64,000 nt of DNA. It comes from CAZVVT01 sp964630595 (GTDB lineage: Bacteria > Chlamydiota > Chlamydiia > Chlamydiales > VFKH01). A model generated the notes under the pieces. That model saw nothing but the letters and a program-made list of their open reading frames with translations. It made no database searches and was not told where the DNA came from. The DNA lies in NCBI GenBank assembly GCA_964630595.1, contig CAZVVT010000001.1, positions 1 to 64,000 of the forward strand, given 5' to 3'. The translations under genes were made by a program, and so were the position numbers. Of this stretch, positions 1-8,183 are shown in pieces. Every line of letters starts with the position of its first letter. The stretch's first letter is position 1.

Positions 1-6
1 GAAAAA

Positions 7-79
7 TAGCGGGGGAAGGATTCGAACCTCCGGCCTTTGGGTTATGAGCCCAACGAGCTAACCACTGCTCCACCCCGCG
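7..79 (-). tRNA. initiator tRNA-fMet (anticodon CAU)
   Basis: Read on the minus strand, the sequence folds as a 73-nt tRNA with anticodon CAU. The anticodon stem carries three consecutive G-C pairs (GGG...CCC around the loop), the hallmark of bacterial initiator tRNA that steers it to the ribosomal P site. The acceptor begins CGCGGGG as in E. coli tRNA-fMet, and position 1 does not form a Watson-Crick pair with position 72. Here the mismatch is C1 with U72 instead of the usual C1-A72. The discriminator base is A, and the CCA end is not encoded and must be added after transcription. It lies 52 bases downstream of waaA on the same strand. Confidence 0.93.
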
Positions 80-130
80 ATCAAGTAAGTGCAAGAGTTT
101 AGGTCAGCTGCGCATTATTTGACAACAAGA

Positions 131-1444
131 CTATTCCTGTGTGGAGTGCTTTTGCCAGAGTTTTTGTGAAATCATCACGCGCAGCAGCTGCCAAGTGCGT
201 TCTGTCGCTCCCTTAGCCTCCGCAAAGATGCGGCGACCTGCCTCTCCCATCGCTTCGCGTTCTTCGGGGTGCTCGAGCAAATGATGTAATTCCCCTTCCA
301 GAGCCGCCAAGGGCACCCTTTTGCCACCGCCCGAACTGATCAGCATAGCGGCCATTTCCGTTTGTGTATGAGTGTGGGGGCCAAAAATAACCGGTTTGCC
401 ATACCAAGAGGGCTCGAGCAAGTTATGCCCACCCACCTTGTTGGAGTAGCTGCCAGCAACAATCGCAATGGTGGAAAGCTGGTAGAGCTGGCGAAGAATG
501 CCCATGGCATCGACCAACATCAGATGACACTCTTCGTTAAACCCTTGACCGAGGCTGTAGCGAGCAAAGACCTCTCCCTTTTTTTCCAAAAAAGCAGCTA
601 CCGTTTTAAACCGCTCGGGATGTCTTGGTACGATCGCCACCTTCAGCTCAGGCCACTTCTTCCACAGCCTCTGCACAATAGCCAAAAGCCATCGCTCCTC
701 GTTTTCGTGCGTCGAACCAATCACAAGGAAAGCATCTTTGGGACTCAGGCCCAGCTGTCCACGCCAATTGTGCTCCTCGATGGGCCCTAAGTGAGGAAAG
801 GTGTCGTCTAACTTAATGTTGCCCGTGACATACAGATGGTCGGGAGGAATACCGAGCTGCAAAAAGCGCTCGCGATAGTCATCGTTTTGCGGGCAGACCA
901 GATCGAGCGACTGAAACAAGGGCGCTGAGAGCCAGGGAAGAATCGTGTAGCGCTTGAGCGATCGCTCAGAAATCTTGCCATTCACCACCGCTACCACCGC
1001 TTCGCACTCTTTGGCTGCGTCAACGAAGTGAAACCAAAAATCGGTCTCCGTTAAAATCACCAAATCAGGCTCGATGGAATGAACGAAGGGCCGCATGATA
1101 TAGGGCAAGTCCAGCGGTAGAATAAAGTGTGCCTCCGCTTGAGGAATGCCCTGCTTGGCGATCTCCAAACCCGTCTCCGTCGTAGTCGATATAATCAGAC
1201 AAGCTTCCGGCATGTTTTTCTGAATCAATTTCGCCAGCGGTGCCACCGCCTTCGCCTCACCAAACGAGGGAGCATGAATCCAAATGAGAAAACGCCCCTC
1301 TTTATGGATTTGAGGCAGCCGCATGCCGAGCTTCTGCCGCCAGCTCTTCTTGTATTTGCCGTGAACCACGCGGTTATAAAGCAGCACGGGCAACCAGCCA
1401 ATGAAGAGCAGGTGGATAAGAAGGGTGTAAAAAAACTTAAACAC
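131..1444 (-). CDS. waaA: 3-deoxy-D-manno-octulosonic acid (Kdo) transferase
   Basis: Inner-membrane glycosyltransferase that transfers Kdo from CMP-Kdo to lipid A; chlamydial members are known to add several residues and create the genus-specific LPS epitope. The 437-residue length fits WaaA/KdtA. An N-terminal hydrophobic segment (about residues 5-22) anchors it, followed by a motif HAPSFGE around residues 58-64 that corresponds to the family's HAASVGE with catalytic Glu, and a C-terminal GT-B nucleotide-sugar motif with GGHNLLEP near residue 340. It is the last gene of an apparent leuS - unknown - waaA minus-strand operon, 19 bases after the unknown gene. waaA next to leuS is, from memory, also seen in Chlamydia. 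How many Kdo units it adds cannot be told from sequence. Confidence 0.93.
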   Translation of the reverse strand: MFKFFYTLLIHLLFIGWLPVLLYNRVVHGKYKKSWRQKLGMRLPQIHKEGRFLIWIHAPSFGEAKAVAPLAKLIQKNMPEACLIISTTTETGLEIAKQGIPQAEAHFILPLDLPYIMRPFVHSIEPDLVILTETDFWFHFVDAAKECEAVVAVVNGKISERSLKRYTILPWLSAPLFQSLDLVCPQNDDYRERFLQLGIPPDHLYVTGNIKLDDTFPHLGPIEEHNWRGQLGLSPKDAFLVIGSTHENEERWLLAIVQRLWKKWPELKVAIVPRHPERFKTVAAFLEKKGEVFARYSLGQGFNEECHLMLVDAMGILRQLYQLSTIAIVAGSYSNKVGGHNLLEPSWYGKPVIFGPHTHTQTEMAAMLISSGGGKRVPLAALEGELHHLLEHPEEREAMGEAGRRIFAEAKGATERTWQLLRVMISQKLWQKHSTQE

Positions 1445-1463
1445 GCGTCAATCTAACTCCATA

Positions 1464-2885
1464 TCACACCAGCTCAACCACTTCGCCGGAAGGGAAAATA
1501 ATTACGAGGTTATTGTTGCTCGGCCTGCGAGAAACAGCAAAAGGCCCGCTGGGAATAAAACCTCTCAGATCTGCCTCTAAATCAGAGGGCTTTGGGTCGC
1601 TGCTATAGCATACGCGGTGAATCAGAAATTCGTCGCTCCTCCCCTCCCCCTTTTTATGGATAACGCTGCCCAGCTCTAAAGCACAAGCTCGAGCCTGGCC
1701 ATCCCTGTGAACAACAACATCTCTTGATCGATGCCTTCGCGTCTCTCCATCAACTACCTCTTCTGTCGGTTCGTCAAGAAAACAAACTACATCCCACAAA
1801 GGCCATGCATGCCCACTCACAATTTGCGCATCAGATAGCACAATTGCTTTGCCTTTACCTGCTTTTTCCTTTTTGTATCTTTCTAATACCGGCGCTATAT
1901 CTGCACTTAAGCCCATCCAATCTCTGACTCGAGGGGAATAAAATACACGCGAACGCTTTTTTTCAGCTTCTTGCAACGCACCCATGAGCCTTGCAGCGCG
2001 CTCATCGAGTAGCTGTGGTTCACCTACGGGGGCCGCAACACTCTTAGAATTTTCTTCCTCTTCCGCTGCAATCACCCAATCTTCCATGCCTAGTTCTTTT
2101 CTAGGCAAACTTGCAGCTTGCAATTTCTTCAAAGAAGCCTGAACCAAGAGATTCGCTATACGATAAGGCTCGATGGCTTCTTTCGATTGATCGTATACGA
2201 ATTTCACAGATTCATCCTCAGTCAGAGGACCGGTTGTTTTCAAAAGCCATGCATCCATAAGCTCAATGTGCTTAGCATAATCCTTGCCAAGTTCTTTCAA
2301 GATCGGCTCCACTTTCGAAGCACGACGAAGGATCAGTTCAAATTCCTTAGGATGTGCGGGAGGATTTTCTAAAGCATTGAAAACGTGCTGTAAGACATCT
2401 TTGGCTGCGTCCGGTTTTTTATCAAGGCATGCAGCCAACCGCTTCAGCAACACATCGCTAGAAAGGGTGCTCAGTGCATCATGAGCGCACGACTCAGCAT
2501 ATACGGAAGATATGAGTGCACGAAAAGGAACGCCCGTTTCTTTTTCGACCGTACCAATAAACACTCTGAGCGGCTCTTTCAACTCAGCTTTTTTGCTAAA
2601 GCCGGGAAAGATTCGCCCTATCAACATTGTGATGACAAAATCTTCGCCGGTCAGAGGAAGCGTTTGAATCCATTCCAACTGCTCTTTCCAAAAACAAAGA
2701 CTCGGCTCGTCGGGAAACTCTTTGAGAGGTCCATCGATTCCATTCTTAATGAGCTGGACCAACATCTTTCGCACTTTTGCGCGCGTTGCATCAGAGGAGT
2801 CTTTGTTAACTTCTTGAATCGCAATAGCAAAGGCGCCCGCTAATCTTTTGTTAAGAACTACTGGATCAAAGCCGGCTGCTGCCAT
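1464..2885 (-). CDS. unknown 473-residue protein between leuS and waaA
   Basis: No family is recognised. The start codon follows the leuS stop with no gap, so it is almost certainly translated from the leuS transcript. The first 260 residues look all-helical and charged (many Lys, Glu, Leu), there is an acidic linker near residues 270-280 (a run of Glu in AAEEEENS), and the last 150 residues are rich in predicted strand and turn, ending in a hydrophobic SGEVVELV. No signal peptide or membrane segment is visible. Intact reading over 1.4 kb with codon use like its neighbours supports a real gene. A lineage-specific cytosolic protein or type III effector would fit, but there is no direct evidence for either. 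Confidence 0.8.
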   Translation of the reverse strand: MAAAGFDPVVLNKRLAGAFAIAIQEVNKDSSDATRAKVRKMLVQLIKNGIDGPLKEFPDEPSLCFWKEQLEWIQTLPLTGEDFVITMLIGRIFPGFSKKAELKEPLRVFIGTVEKETGVPFRALISSVYAESCAHDALSTLSSDVLLKRLAACLDKKPDAAKDVLQHVFNALENPPAHPKEFELILRRASKVEPILKELGKDYAKHIELMDAWLLKTTGPLTEDESVKFVYDQSKEAIEPYRIANLLVQASLKKLQAASLPRKELGMEDWVIAAEEEENSKSVAAPVGEPQLLDERAARLMGALQEAEKKRSRVFYSPRVRDWMGLSADIAPVLERYKKEKAGKGKAIVLSDAQIVSGHAWPLWDVVCFLDEPTEEVVDGETRRHRSRDVVVHRDGQARACALELGSVIHKKGEGRSDEFLIHRVCYSSDPKPSDLEADLRGFIPSGPFAVSRRPSNNNLVIIFPSGEVVELV

Positions 2886-5231
2886 TTACACCTCTTGCAC
2901 CACAAAGTTGAGCAACTTATCGGGCACAAAGATCACTTTTTGCACCCCTTGCGTCAAATGCTTTGCAATATTGGGGTTTTTATACGCCAAAGCAAGGATT
3001 TCCTCTTGCGATTTCCCTTTAGGCAAATCAAAACGACCGCGCAGTTTGCCATTGACCTGCACCACATAAGTGGCTGTCTGGTCCACCAAGAAGGCGGGGT
3101 TCACCGCTGGAAAGGGGGCCAGAGAGACCAACCCTTGACCACCAAAGCGCTGCCAGAGCTCTTCTGCTATGTGCGGAGCAAAAGGGGCAAGGCACTGGAT
3201 CGCGATGAGGTAAGCCCTGCGGTCAATCTTCTCCGGCACGTTGTTTAAGAAGGTCATCATCTTCGCAATCGCCGTATTGAATTGCAGCTCGTCGATGTCC
3301 TTGGAAGTACCGTGCAACAAACGGTGAGCAAGCTTCAAAGAAGCTTCGTCTTCTTCAACTACTTTGTCGGCCAAATCCCAAAAACGATCCAGAAAACGCG
3401 AAGTGCCCTGAATCTGCTCCGTATCCCAGACCTTTTCCTTCTCTAGTGGACCTAAGAAGAGTTCATAGATGCGCAAGGCATCAGCGCCAAACTCCTCGAT
3501 CATCTCATCAGGAGTCACGCCGTTGAGCTTCGACTTCGACATCTTTTCGATCTGTACCGAAAAGGTCTCTCCGCTCTTCTTCGCCTCTTCAGGAGTAACA
3601 TAGGTGCCATTGCTTCTCTTATACGAGGGGGCGCCGATCATTCCCTGATTCCGCAGCGCCTGAAAGGGCTCTTTTGTAGAAACTAGTTTAAGGTCAAACA
3701 GCACCTTGTGCCAGAAACGTGAATAGAGAAGGTGGAGCACAGCGTGCTCTACTCCCCCGACATAAAGATCTACCGGCATCCAGTATTTTTCAGCTTCCTT
3801 GCCCCACGCCGCCTGCGTATTGATAGGATCGACAAAACGCAAGTAGTACCAGCAAGAGCCCGCCCACTGCGGCATGGTGTTCGTTTCGCGATACGCTTTC
3901 TTGCCCGTCACCGGATCCACCAACTCCACCCAAGAACGTACACCCGCCAAAGGGCTCAAGCCCTGCTCTGTGGGCTTGTAGCTCTCGACTTGCGGAGGAC
4001 AGAGAGGAAGCTCATCGATCCCGAGCACTCGCTTCGTGCCATCTGCAAAATGCAAAATGGGAAAGGGTTCGCCCCAATAGCGCTGGCGAGAAAAAAGCCA
4101 GTCGCGCAGCTTGTAGCTGACACGCGGCTCACCGCGACCATGCGCCACAAGCCAATCCACTGCACCCGGATCTAAAAGCGTCTCTTTGACTGGAAGATGA
4201 TGAACGAGAGCAAAGTCGCGGTCGCGTTCATCAATCGAAGGAACCGCCATCACAGCACCTGTGCCATAATGGCCCAGAACATAGTCTGCGACCCAAACAG
4301 GCAAAGCCTCGCCTGTGACCGGATGAGGAACGGTGAATTCCGTTTGCGCGCCCGTTTTCTCTTTATTGAGTTCGGTGCGTTCTAAATCACTCTTGCTCGC
4401 CGTTTGTTTGCAATAGGCTTGCACGGCAGGAAGTTGACTTCTCACAGCCATGGGGTGTTCCGGCGCAATCACGATGTAGGTAACACCGTGGAGCGTGTCG
4501 GGACGCGTTGTGAAGACTTCAATCTCTTCCCCAAAGCGAATCAAGGCTCCCTCACTCTTACCAATCCAATTGCGCTGCAGCCTCTTGAGCCCCTCCGGCC
4601 AATCCAGCTCCTCCAAATCCTCCAGCAACCGATCGGCATAGGCGGTAATCTTGAGCACCCACTGCTTCAGTGATTTGCGTACGATGGGGTGGCCCCCCTC
4701 TTTCGACTTTCCGCTGTCCACCTCTTCATTCGACAAAACCGTGCCAAGAGCGGGACAGTAATTCACCAAAAGCTCCGCCTCATAGGCCAACCCTTGTTCA
4801 TACAAAAGCGTGAAAATCCACTGCGTCCACTTGTAATAGGTGGCATCCGAGGTGGCAATTTCGCGATCCCAGTCGTAGCTAAAGCCCAGTGCCTTCAGCT
4901 GACGGCGGTAGGTGTCGATATTGGTCTTGGTCGTAATAGAGGGGTGCGTTCCCGTTCGAATAGCGTACTGTTCGGCAGGCAGCCCAAAGCTGTCCCAACC
5001 CATCGGATGGAGGACAGAAAAGCCCTTCGCTCGCTTGTAGCGTGCAACGACGTCGGTGGCCGTATAACCAACCACATGGCCCACGTGTAGGCCCGCCCCC
5101 GAAGGGTAGGGAAACATGTCTAAAATGTAATATTTGGGGCGATTTCGATCGATTTCAGCCCGGAAAGCCTTAGTGGACTCCCAGACCCCTTGCCATTTGC
5201 GTTCAATTGAGCGGTGGTCGAATTTTGTCAT
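2886..5231 (-). CDS. leuS: leucyl-tRNA synthetase
   Basis: Class Ia aminoacyl-tRNA synthetase that charges tRNA-Leu and hydrolyses mischarged products in its CP1 editing domain. The HIGH-type motif is HVGH at residues 49-52 within FPYPSGAGLHVGH, and the KMSKS motif occurs near residue 563 (EKMSKSKLNG). The editing domain is recognisable from FTTRPDTLHG and YGTGAVMAVPSIDERD. At 781 residues it is shorter than E. coli LeuRS (860); much of the loss seems to lie at the end of the editing domain, where only about 35 residues separate the ALVHHLPVKE stretch from YKLRDWLFSRQRYWG. The C-terminal domain is present. It heads the minus-strand operon with the unknown gene and waaA and is divergent from rnr, with 20 bases between the two start codons. 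Confidence 0.97.
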   Translation of the reverse strand: MTKFDHRSIERKWQGVWESTKAFRAEIDRNRPKYYILDMFPYPSGAGLHVGHVVGYTATDVVARYKRAKGFSVLHPMGWDSFGLPAEQYAIRTGTHPSITTKTNIDTYRRQLKALGFSYDWDREIATSDATYYKWTQWIFTLLYEQGLAYEAELLVNYCPALGTVLSNEEVDSGKSKEGGHPIVRKSLKQWVLKITAYADRLLEDLEELDWPEGLKRLQRNWIGKSEGALIRFGEEIEVFTTRPDTLHGVTYIVIAPEHPMAVRSQLPAVQAYCKQTASKSDLERTELNKEKTGAQTEFTVPHPVTGEALPVWVADYVLGHYGTGAVMAVPSIDERDRDFALVHHLPVKETLLDPGAVDWLVAHGRGEPRVSYKLRDWLFSRQRYWGEPFPILHFADGTKRVLGIDELPLCPPQVESYKPTEQGLSPLAGVRSWVELVDPVTGKKAYRETNTMPQWAGSCWYYLRFVDPINTQAAWGKEAEKYWMPVDLYVGGVEHAVLHLLYSRFWHKVLFDLKLVSTKEPFQALRNQGMIGAPSYKRSNGTYVTPEEAKKSGETFSVQIEKMSKSKLNGVTPDEMIEEFGADALRIYELFLGPLEKEKVWDTEQIQGTSRFLDRFWDLADKVVEEDEASLKLAHRLLHGTSKDIDELQFNTAIAKMMTFLNNVPEKIDRRAYLIAIQCLAPFAPHIAEELWQRFGGQGLVSLAPFPAVNPAFLVDQTATYVVQVNGKLRGRFDLPKGKSQEEILALAYKNPNIAKHLTQGVQKVIFVPDKLLNFVVQEV

Positions 5232-5237
5232 TCGAGG

Positions 5238-5243
5238 TATAAT
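5238..5243 (+). promoter_or_regulatory. possible -10 box of the rnr promoter (TATAAT)
   Basis: A perfect TATAAT lies between the divergent leuS and rnr starts, only 8 bases before the rnr TTG codon. No good -35 hexamer is visible; the sequence at the right distance (TGGTCG, 5215-5220) matches three of six. If used, transcription would begin almost at the start codon and give a leaderless message. Confidence 0.35.
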
Positions 5244-5251
5244 ACCCTATC

Positions 5252-7366
5252 TTGAAAAAGACCGCAAAATCCATCGCTCATTATCGGCGCGCTATCGTCG
5301 ACTTTTACCGTAGCAGTTCGAACCTTCCTCTCTCACCAGAAAATCTCGCGCAACGCCTGAAACCCACCAACATGGATCATTTCCATGAAGCCCTCACCTC
5401 TCTCGAAGAGGCGGGGCAAATCGTCAAGGTAGAGGGAGTTGTTCTTCTCGCCAAAGATAAGGACCGCATTCACTGCGGCACTATTAGCATTCACACTCGC
5501 GGCTTCGGCTTTGTGGGCGACATCTTCATTCCCAAACATTGCATCGGCACCGCCGTGGATGGAGACAAAGTATGCGTCTTGATCGAACACGAGTCCTTTT
5601 CTGAAAAGGGACCTGAAGGGAAGGTCATCTCTGTTCTCGAGCGCGGGCGCAAACACCTGGCCGTGACCCTCACAGGCCGGTCGGGGGCCGGTTTTTCTGC
5701 CCATTCTACCCTTCTCGGACAAGATCGTCTCATCTACGCTACGGGGGAAAATGTCCACCCCGGCGACCGCGTCATCCTCCAGATCAGCGACTGGGGCACC
5801 CCCATTAAAGGGACGGTGTCTTCCGTTATTGGCTCGATCAAAGACCCCTCCAAAGACGTCATCGCAGCGATTGAAGAGTTCTCCATCCGCGACAAATTCC
5901 CCCCGGAAGTCATTGCAGAGGCACTCCACTTTGGCGCCCGTGTTACCCTCCCAAAAGATCGCGTTGACCTTTCGAAACTGACCACCTGCACCATCGACCC
6001 CGACACAGCCAGAGACTTCGACGATGCGCTTTCTATCGAACGTACCGAAAAGGGCTACACTCTCTGGGTCCACGTCGCCGACGTCTCTCACTACGTCAAG
6101 CCCGGTACGGCGCTCGACGAGGAAGCACGCCTGCGCTGCAACTCCACTTACCTGCCTGGAACATGCGTTCCTATGCTGCCAGAGGAGCTCTCTAACGAGC
6201 TGTGCAGCTTGAAAGAGGATGTGGTGCGCCTAACGGCCACCGTGGAGATGCACTTCAATAATGCGGGTGTGCTGCAGAATTCGAAAACCTACAAAAGCAC
6301 CATCCGCAGCTGCAAGAGATTCACTTACCGCGAAGCGTTGGCTGTCTTAGAAGGCAAGAAAAGCAGCCCCTTGAAGGGCCAATTGGAGTTGATGGTGGAG
6401 CTCTGCCATCTGCTGAAAAAGCAGCGCGCTCTGCGCGGCAGCGTTGAATTGGCCATGACGGACGTAGTTGTCTTGGTCGACAAGCAAGGCGTGCCCAAGG
6501 GATTTGACCGCGTCGAGTATGACATCACTCACCAACTCGTCGAAGAGTTCATGCTCAAAGCCAATGAAGTGGTCGCACAAACGCTGACGGCCCGAGAAAA
6601 AGTTCTCCCCTACCGAGTCCATGAAAAGCCCTCTCCAGATGCCCTGAAGGACTTTTCTGTTCTCGCCGGTGGCTTTGGTTTCCGCCTGCCGGAGGCTCCC
6701 TCTCCCGATGACCTGCGAAGGCTTTTCGATGAGGCCGCTGGAACTCCCTTTGCGGCACAACTTGCGGTTGCTTTCATCCGCAGCCAACGCCTTGCTTTCT
6801 ACTCCCCGTCACGCATCGGCCACTTTGGCTTGAGCCTAGAGGACTATACGCACTTCACCAGCCCCATTCGCCGCTACATCGACTTGGTCATCCACCGCCT
6901 TCTCTTCGAAGAGTGCGCTGAGGATATCGAAGTCACCGCCGCCCGCTGCTCGCAGCAAGAGCGCGTGAGCAGCAAAGCAGAGAGCAATGTGACTCTTTTG
7001 AAGAAACTACGCTGGCTCGAAGCTCAAGAAACCAAGACGTACGAAGGCATCATCACAAAAGTGAAGCAGATGGGCATCATCTTCGATATTCCCGAATTGA
7101 TGCTGGACGGCTTTATCCACATCTCCGAAATCAGCAATGACTATTTGGTTTTCCATGAAGGCACGCAGACGCTTCAGGGACGCTATAATGGCGAAAGCTT
7201 CAAGCTAGGACAGAAGATCACACTGCAGCTCGATGAGCTGAACCTGATCACCCTGGAGAGCCGCTGGTCGATGCACGGCAAAAAAGCCCGGGAAAAACGC
7301 CCCTCTAAAAGAGAAGAGCCCAGACCGCCCAAAAAAGGCTCTTCCCGCAAGCGGCGCAGACGTTAA
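5252..7366 (+). CDS. rnr: ribonuclease R (3'-5' exoribonuclease)
   Basis: Processive exoribonuclease of the RNase II/R (RNB) family that degrades structured RNA and takes part in rRNA and mRNA turnover. Domains in order: N-terminal winged-helix and cold-shock/OB domains (about 1-220), RNB catalytic domain with the acidic metal-binding motif DPDTARDFDD near residue 249, and a C-terminal S1 RNA-binding domain (about 605-680). The tail is very basic (Lys/Arg-rich), usual for RNase R and absent from RNase II. The start used is a TTG at 5252; no strong Shine-Dalgarno is seen, and the next in-frame ATG is about 40 residues inside, which would trim the N-terminal domain. It is followed by two tiny conserved genes and ybeY on the same strand. 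Confidence 0.96.
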   Translation: MKKTAKSIAHYRRAIVDFYRSSSNLPLSPENLAQRLKPTNMDHFHEALTSLEEAGQIVKVEGVVLLAKDKDRIHCGTISIHTRGFGFVGDIFIPKHCIGTAVDGDKVCVLIEHESFSEKGPEGKVISVLERGRKHLAVTLTGRSGAGFSAHSTLLGQDRLIYATGENVHPGDRVILQISDWGTPIKGTVSSVIGSIKDPSKDVIAAIEEFSIRDKFPPEVIAEALHFGARVTLPKDRVDLSKLTTCTIDPDTARDFDDALSIERTEKGYTLWVHVADVSHYVKPGTALDEEARLRCNSTYLPGTCVPMLPEELSNELCSLKEDVVRLTATVEMHFNNAGVLQNSKTYKSTIRSCKRFTYREALAVLEGKKSSPLKGQLELMVELCHLLKKQRALRGSVELAMTDVVVLVDKQGVPKGFDRVEYDITHQLVEEFMLKANEVVAQTLTAREKVLPYRVHEKPSPDALKDFSVLAGGFGFRLPEAPSPDDLRRLFDEAAGTPFAAQLAVAFIRSQRLAFYSPSRIGHFGLSLEDYTHFTSPIRRYIDLVIHRLLFEECAEDIEVTAARCSQQERVSSKAESNVTLLKKLRWLEAQETKTYEGIITKVKQMGIIFDIPELMLDGFIHISEISNDYLVFHEGTQTLQGRYNGESFKLGQKITLQLDELNLITLESRWSMHGKKAREKRPSKREEPRPPKKGSSRKRRRR

Positions 7367-7423
7367 AACGATTGATCTAAAAAGGTTTCTGGTTTAGACT
7401 CTTTAGCTTTCGGAGAGTCCTCA

Positions 7424-7591
7424 ATGGTACGCATTAGCAAACAACAGGAAAGAAGGTCTGTAAGCCCAAGACGTCCAACCGTTTCCGGTAAGAAAACCGG
7501 TCCCAAAAAGGACAATCTGCCCAATGGTTACAAAGAACATACCAATGCTGCAGAAGGCATGGCCCAAGTCTTTATCCCTAAAATTAAGTAA
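7424..7591 (+). CDS. small basic hypothetical protein (55 residues)
   Basis: A short open frame starting MVRISKQQERR and ending FIPKIK, with a Lys/Arg-rich first half (R-R-x-S-V, KKTGPKKDN) and a more neutral end (NAAEGMAQVF). It lies 57 bases after rnr and 11 bases before the next tiny gene, in the same direction. The composition resembles that of small ribosome-associated proteins, but no named family is recognised. An imperfect hairpin just upstream (GACTCT at 7397-7402 with AGAGTC at 7414-7419) covers the only Shine-Dalgarno-like sequence (GGAGAG), so translation could be structurally controlled. I recall unnamed small genes at the equivalent place in Chlamydia, which would support reality. 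Confidence 0.65.
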   Translation: MVRISKQQERRSVSPRRPTVSGKKTGPKKDNLPNGYKEHTNAAEGMAQVFIPKIK

Positions 7592-7602
7592 TCGGAAGCT
7601 CT

Positions 7603-7761
7603 ATGTCACGCCACCAAAGTTACGGAAAATCCAGCAAGGGTGCCAAAAAACGCAACGTGTTGACGCGTTTTGAGCGCGTTGCCGTCCTTCGCCAGCTCGG
7701 TCGCTGGATCGATGGCGTCAATACCCGCGTTACAGGCCTGCCCAAAACACCCTCGAAATAA
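7603..7761 (+). CDS. Chlamydiae/Verrucomicrobia small basic protein (TIGR04137-like)
   Basis: A 52-residue protein starting MSRHQSYGKSSKG, with the core KKRNVLTRFERV and ending VTGLPKTPSK. This matches the pattern of the small basic protein family described only in Chlamydiae, Verrucomicrobia and relatives (PVC group). The function is unestablished; a ribosome-associated or RNA-binding role is inferred from its charge and from the neighbours rnr and ybeY. The stop codon TAA is followed at once by the ybeY GTG start, so the two are likely translationally coupled. It is a good taxonomic marker. Confidence 0.88.
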   Translation: MSRHQSYGKSSKGAKKRNVLTRFERVAVLRQLGRWIDGVNTRVTGLPKTPSK

Positions 7762-8172
7762 GTGCGCGTCACTGTTTGTAATAAACAGCGCGATATGAAG
7801 ATTTCTAAGGCCGACGTGGTCTCTTTTGTAAAAGAGATCATTTCGGCCCTTAACATTGTTACGGACGAAGTAATTCTCCACTTTGTTCCGGAAAAACAGA
7901 TCTGCGAACTCCACGAGCAGTTCTTCCAAGACCCCTCTTTCACCGACTGCATTACCTGCCCTCTAGACAATGAAGAAGGCGTTGGCTATCGAGTCCTTGG
8001 AGAAGCCTTTATTTGCCCTAAGGCGGCCAGCGGAGACCGCGAAGAGCTGGCCCGCTACATCATTCACACCTTGCTACATATGGCAGGCTACCGTGATGGC
8101 ACAGCCCTTGAAAAACAGCGCATGCGGCGTAAAGAGAATAGTTTGTTAGCCAAATTGAAAAAAAGGGTATAA
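7762..8172 (+). CDS. ybeY: YbeY endoribonuclease / rRNA maturation factor
   Basis: Metal-dependent single-strand endoribonuclease needed for 16S rRNA 3'-end maturation and ribosome quality control. The 136-residue length fits. The zinc motif HxxxHxxxxxH is present only in part: His102 and His106 are there (HTLLHMAGY), but the third ligand position, 112, is Asp (GYRD in place of the usual GYDH). The substrate-channel Arg that normally precedes the TDVLSF motif is also replaced (QDPSFTDCITC). The GTG at 7762 is taken as start because it keeps the first beta strand (RVTVCNKQ) and abuts the previous stop; an ATG 33 bases later is possible. Either a divergent chlamydial YbeY or a weakened enzyme. 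Confidence 0.85.
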   Translation: MRVTVCNKQRDMKISKADVVSFVKEIISALNIVTDEVILHFVPEKQICELHEQFFQDPSFTDCITCPLDNEEGVGYRVLGEAFICPKAASGDREELARYIIHTLLHMAGYRDGTALEKQRMRRKENSLLAKLKKRV

Positions 8173-8183
8173 GCTACTAAGTA

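Noticed and set aside
5333..6091. 252-residue minus-strand frame inside rnr
   Set aside because: Antisense shadow of a conserved gene with biased codon use; composition is unlike real proteins of the window.
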